DNA of 64,000 bases from CAVXSP01 sp963724645 (GTDB taxonomy: Bacteria > Acidobacteriota > Vicinamibacteria > Vicinamibacterales > SCN-69-37): NCBI GenBank assembly GCA_963724645.1, contig CAVRVJ010000009.1, forward strand, positions 1-64,000, in the 5' to 3' direction. Under the pieces are notes generated by a model. It made no database searches. It saw nothing but the letters and a program-made list of their open reading frames with translations, and was not told where the DNA came from. This document shows, piece after piece, positions 18,189 to 29,012 of this stretch. The position numbers were made by a program, and so were the translations under genes. Position 1 is the stretch's first letter, and each line of letters opens with the position of its first letter.

Positions 18189-20419
18189 CACCTGCAGGCT
18201 TGGTATGCCCGTCTTGCAGCACGGAGTTGACCGGGACACCGAAGTTCTGCAGCGAATGTGGCGCCCCGGTCAAAGCGAGTGCGCCTGCCGAGTACAACCA
18301 GGTGACCGTTCTGTTCGCTGATGTGGTCCATTCGATGGATATCGCGGCCGCGGTGGGTGCGGAACGGTTGCGCGAGATCATGACCGAGTTGTTCAACCGG
18401 TCGTCGGCGGTGGTGCAGCGCTACGGCGGGACGGTGGACAAGTTCACCGGCGACGGAATCATGGCGGTGTTCGGCGCGCCGGTTGCGTTGGAGGATCATG
18501 CATTACGTGCATGCTTGGCTGCGTTGGACATCCAAGAAGAAACGCGTCGCTTGGCCGCCGATATTGCGCGCGACGACGGCGCGGAACTGGAGCTGCGGAT
18601 CTGGCTGAACTCCGGCGAGGTGATCGTTGGTGAGATCGGTTCGGGTCCTTCGGGTTACACAGCAGTCGGCGAGCAGGTCGGGATGGCGCAACGCATGGAA
18701 TCGGTGGCACCATCTGGCGGAGTGGTGCTCAACGAGTCGACAGCTCGGTTGGTCGAGGGTGTCACTGTGCTTGGCGAGCCGGAGAAGGTGCACATCAAAG
18801 GAAGCTCTTCTCCCGTGATCGCTCGCCGTTTGATTGGAACGGAGGCCGAGGGTGGACGCCGTGCGCGGCAGTTGTCGACGCTGGTCGGTCGGGACTGGGA
18901 AGGGAGTACCATCGAGGGCATCCTCGACCACGCAGTCAGTGGACGGGGTCGCATCGTCGGCCTAGTAGGCCCGCCTGGGATCGGCAAGAGCCGCCTGGTG
19001 CTGGAGACGGTCTCGATTGCGACCGAACGCGGCGTCGAGGTGTTCACGACATACTGCGAATCCCATACCAGCGATATCCCGTTCCACGTAGCGACGCGAT
19101 TGCTCCGGGATGTGTTGTCGATCAGCGGTCTCGAAGATGATGAGGCGCGTGCAAGCATCCGCTCTCGCATGCAGGAAGCCGACCCTGAAGACCTCCTGTT
19201 GCTTGACGACCTCCTGGGCATCTTTGATCCTGACGTCCCGTTGCCGGTCATCGATCCCGCCGCGCGAACCCGGCGGTTGACGGCACTGTTGAACGCGGCT
19301 GCGGTCGCCCGGACTACACCCGCTGTCTTCGTGATCGAGGATGCGCACTGGATCGATCAGGTCAGCGAGGCGATGTTCGGCGATTTCGCCGGTGTGGTGC
19401 CGCAGACTCACGTGTTGATGTTGATCACCTATCGACCGGAGTATCACGGCGCGCTAGATCAGTTGCCGAGCTCACACCGCATTCCCCTTGCCCCCCTTCA
19501 GGATTCTGATGCAACAGCACTTGCCACCGAGTTGTTGGGACCAGACCCCTCGGTCGAAACATTCGTCGCACAAGTGGCTGAACGGGCGGTCGGCAATCCG
19601 TTCTTCGCCGAAGAGCTTGTCCGCGACTTGGCCGAGCGTGGAGTGGTTGCCGGCCAGCCGGGCGCCTATGTTTCGGACCGCCGCGCCGCCGACGTACGTG
19701 TCCCGGCCTCTCTGCAGGCAACCATTGCGGCGCGCATCGACCGCCTCGGCCCGACGGCCAAAGGGACGTTGAACGCCGCGGCAGTCATCGGATTGCGGTT
19801 CGACTCGGTCCTACTTGCCGCCCTGGTGCAGGACATCGAATTAACGGAGCTCATTGCAGCGAAACTCATCGACCAGGTGAGGTTTACGCACCTCGACGAG
19901 TACGCATTTCGGCATCCGCTCGTCCGTGCGGTGGCGTATGAATCACAGCTCAAGTCGGATCGCTTCCACCTGCACCGGCGCCTCGCGAAGGCGATCGAAC
20001 AACGCAGTCCGGAATCGGCTGACGTGAACGCGGCGCTCATCGCTGACCATATCGAGGCCGCAGGCGATTTCACCGCGGCTTTCGGCTGGCACATGCGTGC
20101 CGGCGAATGGGCGCGATTCCGCGACGTGAGGGCGGCATACCGGAGTTGGCAGCGGGCATGCGAGGTCGCTGACCGCCTCCCGGTGGATGAGCCCGATCGG
20201 TCCGCGATGCGGATCGCGCCGCGCGTCCTGATCTGCGGTCATAACTGGAGAGTCGGTCTCGGTGTCGAAGAAATCGGGTTTAACGAACTGCAAGAGCTCT
20301 GCGCATCCGCTGGAGACAATCTGTCGCTGGCCTTCGGCATGGCCGGTATGCTGACCGCGCTGGTGTTCGACAACAAGTTCCGCGAGGCGGCGCGCGTCGC
20401 ATCGGATTGCAGTAAGTTG
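18185..20419 (+). pseudogene. Cyclase/AAA-ATPase paralog 2, 5' part
   Basis: The frame is intact up to the ISL3 insertion. The domains in order are a zinc ribbon (CPSCS, CSECG; residues about 9-35), a class III cyclase domain (about 40-215; FADVVHS, DKFTGDGIMAVFG, GEQVGMAQRME), an AAA ATPase (Walker A VGPPGIGKSR, Walker B AVFVIEDAHW; about 235-540), and the start of the TPR-like region. The cyclase loop lacks the canonical Asn, as in both other paralogs. The start ATG 18185 overlaps the stop of paralog 1. The gene is cut at 20419 after ASDCSKL by an 8-bp-duplicating element and resumes at 21819. Confidence 0.85.
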
Positions 20420-21818
20420 GGCTCTCCTGACGTCGATGTGGATCGGGGAGCGTGTGGTATGAGGCGGCGCGTGGGCGGGGCGGCTGGTGAGCTGGGCGCA
20501 CGGACGTGATCTAGGTTCGATGGCTCTGATCCCGATCGATCCTGGAGCCGTCCGTGCGCGCATCAACCCTACTCAACGCTGTCCTGGAGCTGCCCGGTGT
20601 GCGGGTCAGCAAGGCCGCCGTCGTCGGCGGCGAGGTGCGGGTGACGGTGAGGTTGCGCCGGCGCCGGCTCGGGTGCCCGAGGTGCGGCTTTTCGACGCGG
20701 CACCGCTACGACACGCGTGATGTCGACTCGTCGTGGCGGCATCTGGACATGGCTGGCCGGGTTTGCCGGATCCAGTTGCGGCGCAGGCGGCTTCGCTGCC
20801 CGGAGCACGGCGTGCGGACCGAGGGGGTGCCGTTCGCCCGGGACGGGTCCGGCCACACCCGCGACTTCGAGGACCTGGTGGCGTGGCTGGTCACCAAGAC
20901 CGACAAGACCACGGTCGCCGGCTTCGCCCGGACCTCGTGGCGCACCGTCGGCGCGATCTGCGAACGGGTCGCGGCCGACGTGCTCGACCCGGACCGGCTG
21001 TGCGGGCTGGTCGACATCGGTGTCGACGAGATCTCCTGGCGCAAACACCACCGGTATTTGACCTTGGTGTCCGACCACGACACCGGCAAGATCATCTGGG
21101 GTAAGCCGGGCAAGGACACCGACACCCTCAACGCGTTCTTCGACGAGCTGCCCGACGGCGCCGCCGAGGCCATCGAGGCGGTGTCGATGGACATGGGCCC
21201 GGCGTATGCCAAGGCGGTGCGGGAACGCGCGCCGTCCGCGGCGATTTGCTTCGATCCGTTCCATGTCGTCAAGCTCGTCACCGCCGCGCTCGATACGGTG
21301 CGCCGGCAGGTGTGGCAGGCCGCCCGGACTGCCCGACCAGCGCATCGCCAAGGCCTTCAAGGGCGCGCGGTGGGCGTTGCTGAAGAACCCCGGCGACCTC
21401 ACCGACACGCAAGCCGAGACGCTGCGGGAGATGAAACACACCGGCGGAATACTCTGGCGTGCCTACCTCCTCAAAGAATCCCTGCGGGAGGTGTTCGCCG
21501 GTGACCTCGACCCAGCCACCGCCGGCGAGCTGCTCGATCGGTGGTGTTCTCGCGCTCAGCGTTGCCGTATCCCGGAGTTCGTCAAAGCCGCGCGCACCAT
21601 CCGCAAGCACCGCGCCGGGATCGACGCCGCCATCGACCGCGGGCTGTCCAACGGCCGTCACGAAGGCCTCAACACCAAGGTCCGGCTGCTCATCCGACGC
21701 GCCTACGGCTTCCACAGCGCCGAAGCCGCCCTCGCGCTCGTGATGCTCGCCTGCGGACCGGTCAAACTCGAACTGCCATACCACACCAGCCGTCATCCAC
21801 ATTCATGGCAGTAGAGCC
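20420..21818. mobile_element. ISL3-family element
   Basis: An 8-bp direct repeat gtaagttg flanks it (20412-20419, 21819-21826), as expected for ISL3. The ends are inverted repeats: ggctctcctgacgtcgatgt on the left and, as reverse complement on the right, ggctctactgccatgaatgt. The element is 1399 bp with one transposase. Confidence 0.9.
20554..21814 (+). pseudogene. ISL3-family transposase with one frameshift
   Basis: The N-terminal zinc-finger region (LGCPRCGFSTRHRYDTR, LRCPEHGVRTE) is typical of ISL3. It is followed by a helix-turn-helix and the DDE core with VDIGVDEISWRKHH, EAVSMDMGPAYAKAV and CFDPFHVVKLV. Near 21328 the frame shifts by one base after RQVWQAAR and continues as LPDQRIAKAFKGARWALLKN to the end at 21814. 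The last conserved block is EGLNTKVRLLIRRAYGFHS. The stop lies within the right inverted repeat. Confidence 0.85.
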
Positions 21819-22761
21819 GTAAGTTGCTCGATATCATTGCCGACCCGGCGTCTACCGCTGACGTATTTATTGGGTCAGCAACGCCAAGTTCCAAGCTGGT
21901 GAGGCGGCCGAAGGTCTGCGCTTGGCACAACGCGCCATCGACGCGGCCGACCGTGACCCCACCAAGAACGGCTTGTTCGTCGGATCGCTATTTCCCTACG
22001 GGCTGGCGCTGCGCGGCTCCAACCGAGTTTGCCTCGGAATAACGGGTTTTCGGAAAGACTTCGATGACGCCATTGCTATGACCAGGTCTTCGGAGGATAC
22101 ATCAACCTACGTCGCGTCGGTCTTGTTGAAGTATGGTTTCCCGGTCCATAACGGGGTCTTGTTACCGGATGCGACCGCTCTCCAGGAGACGGCAAACGCG
22201 TTGGATAAGGCCGACCGCTTCGGTGACGACTTTGCACGGGACGCGGCCCGACTCGCGCGCGGACTTGTCCTTGTCAACCAAACCGGACAGCAACGAACAC
22301 CCGGTTTGCAACTGATGACCCAGTACCACGGGGCAACTCCCGGGCACGGCTACTCGCAGTGGTTGGTGCGATTCATCAACACCGAGACCGCGAAGGAGAG
22401 AGCCAGAGTGGGAGATCTCGTGGGCGCCATCGCGTTGGCCCGGGAAACGGCCGAATTCGTATTCGGCTCGGGAGACATGATTTCGCTCGGGCCGGCCGTC
22501 ACAGTGCTGGTGGAGTCGCTGCTACGCCGCGGCGCGGAGGGCGATCTCACTGAAGCAGAGGCGACCGTCGAGAGGTTGGCAGCCGTCCCGACCGACCCGG
22601 GTTACGTGCTGCTCGAACTTCCTCTGTTGCGACTGCGGGCGCTGCTCGCGCGTGCCAAGGGTGATGAAGCCGGATATCGAGACTTCGCCGATCGCTATCG
22701 CAGGATGGCGAATGACTTTGGCTTCGAAGGACATATGGCGATCGCCGAGGCGATGACATGA
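21819..22761 (+). pseudogene. Cyclase/AAA-ATPase paralog 2, 3' part
   Basis: This is the C-terminal TPR-like region of paralog 2, continuing from KLLDIIADPAS after the second copy of gtaagttg. Near 21885 the frame shifts once (SATPK then FQAGEAAEGLRLAQRAIDAA). From there it is open to the end: helical repeats such as ATALQETANALDKADRFGDDF, ERARVGDLVGAIALARETAEF and AEATVERLAAVPTDPGY. The end MAIAEAMT overlaps the start of paralog 3 by ATGA at 22758-22761. Confidence 0.8.
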
Positions 22762-23497
22762 TGACGGTAGCGCTGGTCTGCGGGTCATGCGGCGCGGAGT
22801 TGACTGCGACGGCAAAGTTCTGCAGCGAGTGCGGGGCGCCGGTCAAAGCGACCGCGTCTGCGGCCGAGTACAAGCAAGTGACGGTTCTCTTCGCCGATGT
22901 GGTGCATTCGATGGATATCGCCGCCGCGGTGGGCGCCGAGCGGTTGCGCGAGATCATGACCGAGTTGTTCAACCGCTCGTCGACGGTGGTGCAGCGCTAC
23001 GGCGGGACGGTGGACAAGTTCACCGGTGACGGGATCATGGCTGTATTCGGGGCGCCGGTTGCATTGGAGGATCACGCATTACGCGCATGCTTGGCCGCGT
23101 TGGATATCCAGCAGGAGGTGGACCGCCTGGCGGCTGAGGTGGACCATGGCGATGGCGTGGTGCTGCAGCTGCGGGTTGGGCTCAATTCCGGTGAGGTAAT
23201 TGCAGGCGAGATCGGCTCGGGCCGTGCGGGTTACACGGCTGTTGGCGAGCAGGTCGGGTTGGCGCAGCGGATGGAGTCGGTGGCGCCACCCGGCGGGGTG
23301 ATGCTCAGCGAGTCGACCGCCCGGCTTGTCGAGGCTGCCGTGGTGTTGGGTGAACCTGAGAAAGTGCGCATCAAGGGTTCCAGCACACCAGTAGGAGCGC
23401 GTCGCTTGCTCGCGACAACTACTGAAGCCGGGCGCCCAGGCAGGCAGCGCTCGACCCTGGTGGGTCGGGACTGGGAATTGAACACCCTCGTTGGGCT
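22758..23497 (+). pseudogene. Cyclase/AAA-ATPase paralog 3, 5' part
   Basis: A zinc ribbon (CGSCG, CSECG) and a complete class III cyclase domain (FADVVHS, DKFTGDGIMAVFG, GEQVGLAQRME) are followed by the linker RQRSTLVGRDWELNTLVGL. The start may be ATG 22758 or 22761; both lie in the overlap with the stop of paralog 2. The gene is cut at 23497 by IS701, just before the ATPase Walker A. As in its paralogs the cyclase transition-state Asn is Gly. Confidence 0.85.
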
Positions 23498-24963
23498 CTC
23501 GAGTTTCGCAGTTTGATCAGTGTGGCGCGTGTGAATTTTGGGGCGTTTGTGACGTGATCGGCGTGTCGCCATGATCCGGTCGTAAGCATGACGAAGCATC
23601 GGCGGGTGTGGATGAAAGTTCAACGCTGATGCGAGGTTCCGCCGATGCTTCCGTCGCCGACCTTACCCGCTACCTGGCGCGGTCTGTTGGAGATGTTCCG
23701 TCCCGCGTTTCGCCGGTCGCGGACGTTCGGGTTGTTCGTGCTGCTGGCTACCGGGCTGGTCGCGCAGACCGCGCGACGCACGGTGGTGGGCATGCTGGTG
23801 GGCGCCGGGGTGGCTGCGGTGGTGTCGTTTCACGCGTGCTGCCGGTTCTTCTCGCATCACCGCTGGGACGTGGATCGGATCGGGCTGGTGCTGGCCCGGC
23901 TGATCGTGGATCGGCTGCTGGACGCGGGTGCGTCGATCGTTGTGGTGGTCGACGACACGCTGTTCCGCCGCTGGGGGCCGAAGGTGTTCGGCGCGTTCTG
24001 GACCCACGACGGGTCCGGGCAGGATCCCAACGCGCTCGGCCGGGGCAACCGGTGGGTGATCGCCGGGATCCTTGTCCGGCTGCCGTTCTGCGCGCATCCG
24101 GTGTGCTTGCCGGTGCTGTTGCGACTCTGGCGCGGCCGGGGCACCGCGTCCCCGGTCCAGTTGGCGCGTGAGCTGATTCTGCTTCTCGACCAGGAGTTTC
24201 CGGACAGGTGTATCCACGCGGTCGGCGACGCTGCCTACCACGGCACGGCGCTGCTGGTCGAGCGCACCACCGTCACCACCCGGCTGCCGGCCAACGCCGC
24301 GCTGTACGCACCCGCCCCACCCCGCACCGGCAACCGCGGCCGCCCCCGGTTGAAGGGCCACCGGCTCGGCACCCCGGCCGAGATCGCCGCGGCCGCGACC
24401 TGGCGGCAGGTCACGGTCGCACGCTACGGCCGCCGCGACACCGTTGAGATCACCGTCATCGATTCGATCTGGTACGGCGCGTTCGGCAACACCGAAGGCC
24501 GCACCGTCCTCGTCCGCGAGCCCGGTAGTGAAAAGGTCCTGGCGATCTTCACCACCGACACCACCAGAGACACCGAGACCGTGGTCACCCGCTACGCCGA
24601 CCGCTGGCCGATCGAGGTCGCCATCGCCGGCGGCAAACAACTGCTCGGCATCGGCCAGGCCCGCAACCGGCTGCAGCGCGCAGTGGAGCGCACCGTGCCA
24701 CTGAGCTTCTGCGTCTACAGCCTCGTCGTGGTCTGGTACACGCTGCACGGCTACCACCCCGACGACCTCACCGGCCGCCGCGCCGATCAGCCCTGGTACT
24801 GGCACAAGGACGACATCGCCTTCGAAGACATGCTCGCCAAGCTCCGCAGAACCCTTGTCGCAGCCCGAATTACGGGCGCTGACGCAGCTCAGCCCGATCC
24901 CCGTAAATACCGCGACTACGAACTGGCCTGCGCGGCAGCCGCCGCGTAACCGCGAAACTCAAG
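23498..24963. mobile_element. IS701-family element
   Basis: The ends are inverted repeats: ctcgagtttcgcagttt on the left and, as reverse complement, cttgagtttcgcggtta on the right. A direct repeat tgggct flanks them (23492-23497, 24964-24969). The element is 1466 bp and carries one intact transposase. Removing it restores VGLLEQSN across the gap in paralog 3. Confidence 0.85.
23645..24949 (+). CDS. IS701-family transposase
   Basis: This 434-residue transposase is intact, the only clearly complete full-length DDE transposase in the mycobacterial block. It shows IVVVVDDTLFRRWGPKVFGAFW with the first catalytic aspartate, CIHAVGDAAYHG with the second, and a C-terminal part with RYADRWPIEVAIAGGKQLLGIGQARN holding the glutamate region. 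The start ATG 23645 lies about 150 bp inside the left end. The stop is 14 bp from the right end. The element could still be mobile. Confidence 0.85.
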   Translation: MLPSPTLPATWRGLLEMFRPAFRRSRTFGLFVLLATGLVAQTARRTVVGMLVGAGVAAVVSFHACCRFFSHHRWDVDRIGLVLARLIVDRLLDAGASIVVVVDDTLFRRWGPKVFGAFWTHDGSGQDPNALGRGNRWVIAGILVRLPFCAHPVCLPVLLRLWRGRGTASPVQLARELILLLDQEFPDRCIHAVGDAAYHGTALLVERTTVTTRLPANAALYAPAPPRTGNRGRPRLKGHRLGTPAEIAAAATWRQVTVARYGRRDTVEITVIDSIWYGAFGNTEGRTVLVREPGSEKVLAIFTTDTTRDTETVVTRYADRWPIEVAIAGGKQLLGIGQARNRLQRAVERTVPLSFCVYSLVVVWYTLHGYHPDDLTGRRADQPWYWHKDDIAFEDMLAKLRRTLVAARITGADAAQPDPRKYRDYELACAAAAA

Positions 24964-27125
24964 TGGGCTACTCGAGCAGTCAAACGACGGCAACGGCCGT
25001 TTGGTCCGGCTGGTAGGCTCGCCCGGCATCGGCAAGAGCCGGCTGGTGCTCGAAACGACTGCGATTGCGGCCAGGGCGGCGTCGAGGTGTTCACGACATA
25101 CTGCGAATCCCACACCAGCGACATCCCGTTCCACGTGGCGACGCGACTACTCCGGGACGTGTTTTCGATCGGCGGTCTCGAACCGGATGCGGCGCGCGCA
25201 AGCGTCCGCGCCCGCCTGCAGGAAGCCGATCCCGAAGACCTGTTGTTGCTTGATGACCTGCTCGGCATCTCTGATCCGGGCGGCCCGTTGCCCGTCATTG
25301 ATCCCGCCGCGCGCACGCGGCGGTTGACGTCCTTGTTGAATGCGGCCGCGGTCGCTCGAACAACTCCGGCGATTTTCGTGATCGAGGATGCGCACTGGAT
25401 CGATCAGATCAGCGAGGGGATGTTCGCCGAGTTCGCCACCGTTGTGCCGCAGACGCATGTGCTTTTGCTCATCACCTACCGGCCGGAGTATCGCGGGCCG
25501 CTGGACCGGTTGTCGAGCTCACATCGCATTTCGCTTACCCCGCTTCAGGATTCTGCTGCCACGGCGCTTGTCGCCGAGTTGCTCGGGCCCGACCCCTCGG
25601 TCAACGATTTCGTCGAACAAGTCGCTCAACGGGCCGCGGGCAATCCGTTCTTCGCCGAAGAGATCGTGCGGGATCTGGCTGAACGCGGTGTGGTGGGCGG
25701 CGAGCCCGGCGCCTATGTGTCGCAAGACCATCCCACCGACCTGCGCGTTCCCGCCTCACTGCAGGCCGCCATTGCCGCCCGTATCGACCGCCTCGGTGCC
25801 GCGGCCAAACGCACGTTGAACGCTGCGGCGGTCATCGGATTGCGATTCGAGTCTGAGCTGCTTGCCGGCATCGCGGAACACACCGAGTTACCAGAATTGG
25901 TCGAAGCTGAACTCATCGACCAGGTCAGGTTCACACACGGGGACGAGTACGCCTTCCGGCATCCGCTGATACGTGCGGTGGCCTACGAATCTCAACTCAT
26001 GTCGGATCGCTCCCGGCTGCACCGTAGCCTTGCGAAGGCGATCGAACAGGGCGATCCGGAATCGTGTGAGCCGAATGCAGCGCTGATTGCGGAGCATTTC
26101 GAGGCGGCGGGGGATCTCCGGGCGGCGTGGGGCTGGCACATGCGCGCTGGTGCATGGGCACAGTCCCGCGACATGAGGGCGGTTTACCGAAGTTGGCAAC
26201 GGGCACGCGACGTTGCGGATCGGCTGCCCGTCGACGAGCCTGACCGGTCTGCGATGCGGATAGCACCGCGAACGCTGATTTGTGGCAACAGCTGGAGATT
26301 CAGTAACAGTCTCGAAGAGACCGGCTTTGACGAACTTCGTGACCTCTGCAATTCCGTTGGCGACGATCTGTCGCTGGTGCTCGGAATGGGCGGCATGCTC
26401 ACCACGTTGGTGTTTCACAACAAGTTTCGCGAGGCGGCTGCCGTCGCTTCGGACTGCAGCAAATTGATCGAAACGGTCGTCGAGCCAGCGTGGGTTGTCG
26501 AAATGATCTGTGCGGCGAGCAATGCAAAATCTCAAGCCGGGGAGGCGGCCGAAGGATTGCGCTTGGCCCAGATGGCAATTGACGCGTCCGGTGGTGATCC
26601 GACCAGGCCCGGCGCGATCGTCAAAGCTCCACTCGCGCTCGCAATGGCGTTTCGTGGAGTGAACCGATTGTGCCTTGGACTGCCCGGCTTTCGTGACGAT
26701 TTTGACGACGCCGTAGCGATGGCGCGAGCGGCGGAGGGCGCGACGACCTACTCCATGTCGCTCTTGTGGGGGTACGGCTTTCCCATTCTCAACGGCGCCG
26801 TACTACCCGACCAGATGGCAGTCCAGGAGACCGCTGAAGCCCTGGAGAGGGCCAAGCGTTTCGGTGATGACTTCGCCGCGGATCGCGCCCGGATAACTCG
26901 CGGTCTCATCCTTGTCAGTCAACCCGGTCAGCGGGCAGCTGGCCTGAAGCTGCTCAACTCGTTCCGCGAGGCTTCTTTACGGCACGACCTTTTGATGTGG
27001 TGGGTGCGGTTCGTCGACATCAACGTCGCGAAGGAAAAGGCCAGAATAGCCGACGTCGACGCCGCGATTGCGTTGGCACGCGATGCCGTCGACTTCAGAT
27101 TCAACTCGGGGGACATGACCTCTCG
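24964..27125 (+). pseudogene. Cyclase/AAA-ATPase paralog 3, 3' part, truncated
   Basis: The sequence resumes with LLEQSNDGNGRLVRLVGSPGIGKSR (Walker A intact) and shifts frame once near 25075. It then stays open from 25087: FTTYCESHTSDIPFHVATRLLRD, Walker B AIFVIEDAHW, sensor region LLLITYRPEYRG, and the TPR-like tail. Similarity to paralogs 1 and 2 stops at GDMTS near 27125, about 75 residues before the expected end. From there the same frame runs into a ParA-like sequence. The truncation coincides with the block junction, not with an insertion sequence. Confidence 0.8.
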
Positions 27126-27160
27126 TGGCTTCCTATTCCTGCGGCCATGGTCTCTACAGA
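27120..27160. other. Junction of mycobacterial and planctomycete-like sequence
   Basis: Cyclase paralog 3 loses similarity within this stretch and a ParA C-terminal half begins, both in mid-gene and in the same frame. There are no inverted repeats, duplications or integrase sites here. An assembly or library chimera is the simplest reading. Confidence 0.6.
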
Positions 27161-27635
27161 CGGCCCTGCGCGATTTCCTGGTTGAAGCGTCCGACGCCTA
27201 CGACGTCGCGTTGATCGACTGCGCCCGACCCTGCTCCTGCCGAGCTGGGCCGCCCTGGTGGCCTCCGACGGCGTGGTCGTCCCGCTCCAGGCCGAGGACT
27301 TCGGCGCCCAGGGCGTCATCGACGTCTTGCGATCGATCCGCGACGTGCAGCGGGGCCCGAATCCCGGCCTCGCCGTCCTGGGGCTGCTGATCACGATGTA
27401 CAACTCCCGATCTCGGTCCATCGGGACTTCGCCGAGGGGTTCCGTGCCGCCCACGGCGCGACCGTCTTCGACCTCGTCGTGCCCTTGGCCACCGACTTCA
27501 AAGAGGCGATCGTGGCGAGGCGACCGGTCGGGCTCTACAAGCCCCGCTCCGCGGCCGCGCGGGCGATGGTAGCTCGCCGACGAGATCGGGCATCGCCTCG
27601 CTGGCGCGTCTGTCGTCACGAAGGAGGTCGCGTGA
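27155..27635 (+). pseudogene. parA: ParA-family ATPase, 3' half with frameshifts
   Basis: This is the C-terminal half of a Walker-type partition ATPase. It begins in mid-protein with LRDFLVEASDAYDVALIDC, the Walker A' / Walker B neighbourhood, then SDGVVVPLQAEDFGAQGVIDVLRSI, LAVLGLLITMYN and ATVFDLVVPLATDFKEAIVARRPVGLY. Single-base shifts occur near 27232, 27405 and 27570. The restored C-terminus ends with a TGA at 27633-27635 that overlaps the parB ATG. The N-terminal half with the nucleotide-binding P-loop is absent because of the junction at ~27140. Partition ATPases of this kind segregate plasmids or chromosomes together with ParB. Confidence 0.75.
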
Positions 27636-28573
27636 TGGACCGGAAGGCCAACATCGCCGAGAGCATGGGCGTGGGCGTGGGCGACGAGCCCGGGGCTGGT
27701 GTTCCGGCCCGCGTCCGGCACGCCGGCACGCTGGCAGGGGGTGAGCAAGAGCAAGAACGCCGTCGAGGTGCCGGTGGACCGGATCCAGCCCGACCCGGAC
27801 CAACCGCGGACGGAGTTCGACCCGGAGGCCCTCGATCGGCTCGCGCGAGAGCTTGAAGGAGCGAGGCCAGCTCCAGCCGATCCGGGTCCGCTGGGACGAG
27901 TCCGCGGGCCGCTACGTGGTCGTGTCGGGGAACGCCGGTGGCGGGCCGCCCAGCTCGCCGGCCTGGAGACGCTCGCCTGCGTCGTGGTGAGGGGAGGTCG
28001 ACCTGCTCGAGGACCAGTTGATGGAGAACGCCTGCGGGAGGACCTAAAGCCGATCGAGCAGGCCAAGGCGTTCCGCGACCTGATGGACCGCAACGGCTGG
28101 TCCACACGTCGACTTGCCGACGAACTGTCGATCCACCAGCCCCAGGTCGTCCAGGCACTGGGCGTGCTCGACCTCCCGCCCGCAGTCCAAATCGAGATCG
28201 ATGGGGGCAACATCCCGGCCGCAACGGCTCGTGAAATCCACAAACTGGGGACACCGGCCGAGCAGGAGGCGATGGCCCGCCGAGTCATCGCCGAGGGGTT
28301 GAGGGGTGCTGACGTCCGCCGGGTGACCAAGGGAAAGGGAAAGGCCAAGGCGAGCAAGTCCCGCGTGTTCCGATTGCCACTCGGCCGGCTGACCATCGAC
28401 CTCCGCAAGGCCGGGGCGAGTCGGCGATGCTGGCTTTGGTCCAGGAGGTCGCTGGGATCCTGGAGCATGAGGTCCCGGCGGGGCAGGGAGATCTGGATCG
28501 TGTGCACCAATGGGCCTTACTGGAGACCCCACCGGGCCGGGCCGCACCGTCTAGCGGAGACCCGCATCGCTAG
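27635..28573 (+). pseudogene. parB: ParB-family partition protein with frameshifts
   Basis: This starts at ATG 27635, overlapping the parA stop (TGATG), with a strong ribosome binding site aaggagg at 27621-27627. The N-terminus MDRKANIAESMG leads to the ParB domain: IPVDRI-like VPVDRIQPDPDQPRTEFDPEALDRLA, the VVVSG..RRWRAAQLAGL box, and ENALREDLKPIEQAKAFRDLM. A helix-turn-helix follows (STRRLADELSIHQPQVVQALGVLDLP). Shifts near 27740, 27860, 27940, 28000 and 28415 are each one base. The true C-terminus reads LALVQEVAGILEHEV and ends at 28573. The sequence resembles ParB of planctomycete replicons as I recall them. It would bind parS-type sites. Confidence 0.75.
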
Positions 28574-29012
28574 ACCCTACGGCACCCTGTCCGAGCGCCC
28601 TGGTACGACCGGTGGTGGACCTAGTGGACCTGGGGGACCGACTTTCGGCCGGTGCAAAATTCGCGGGTCGCGAACCGGTCCACATCTGGCGGCTCGGGCA
28701 GCCAGCGAGGATTTACTGACTCAAGCGGTCGCCCGGCAGGTGCGGCAAGGCAAGGCAGTCAAACCGCAGCGCCCCGGTAATCAGGTCTTCAAACTCGGGC
28801 GGGGTCAAGGTGGCTGTGACTGCACCCAGGGCGCTAGCGGGCGCGGATATCGTCGCGGCGTTGGAGGCCGCACTAGAGCAGGCGCGGGCCGCTCTAAGTA
28901 TCACGGGTTGAAAATAGTTGGCAATGTTGTGGTAGGACCGGGTACGGCCCGCGGGCCCGGCTTGACGCGGCCCGGCAAGGCGGGCAGGCCAGACTGAACG
29001 CGGGCGGGGCGA
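28574..29012 (+). other. High-GC gap after parB, only tiny open frames
   Basis: No gene can be supported. Two short plus-strand frames are visible: about 35 codons ending REPVHIWRLGQPARIY near 28719, and 35 codons ending in QARAALSITG near 28911. Their amino acid composition is plausible, but neither has a clear ribosome binding site. The sequence becomes sharply AT-richer near 29040. Confidence 0.3.

Noticed and set aside
27120..27160. Real horizontal transfer at the mycobacterial/ParA junction
   Set aside because: Both genes are truncated in mid-domain with no integrase, attachment site or IS end, so a chimera is simpler.
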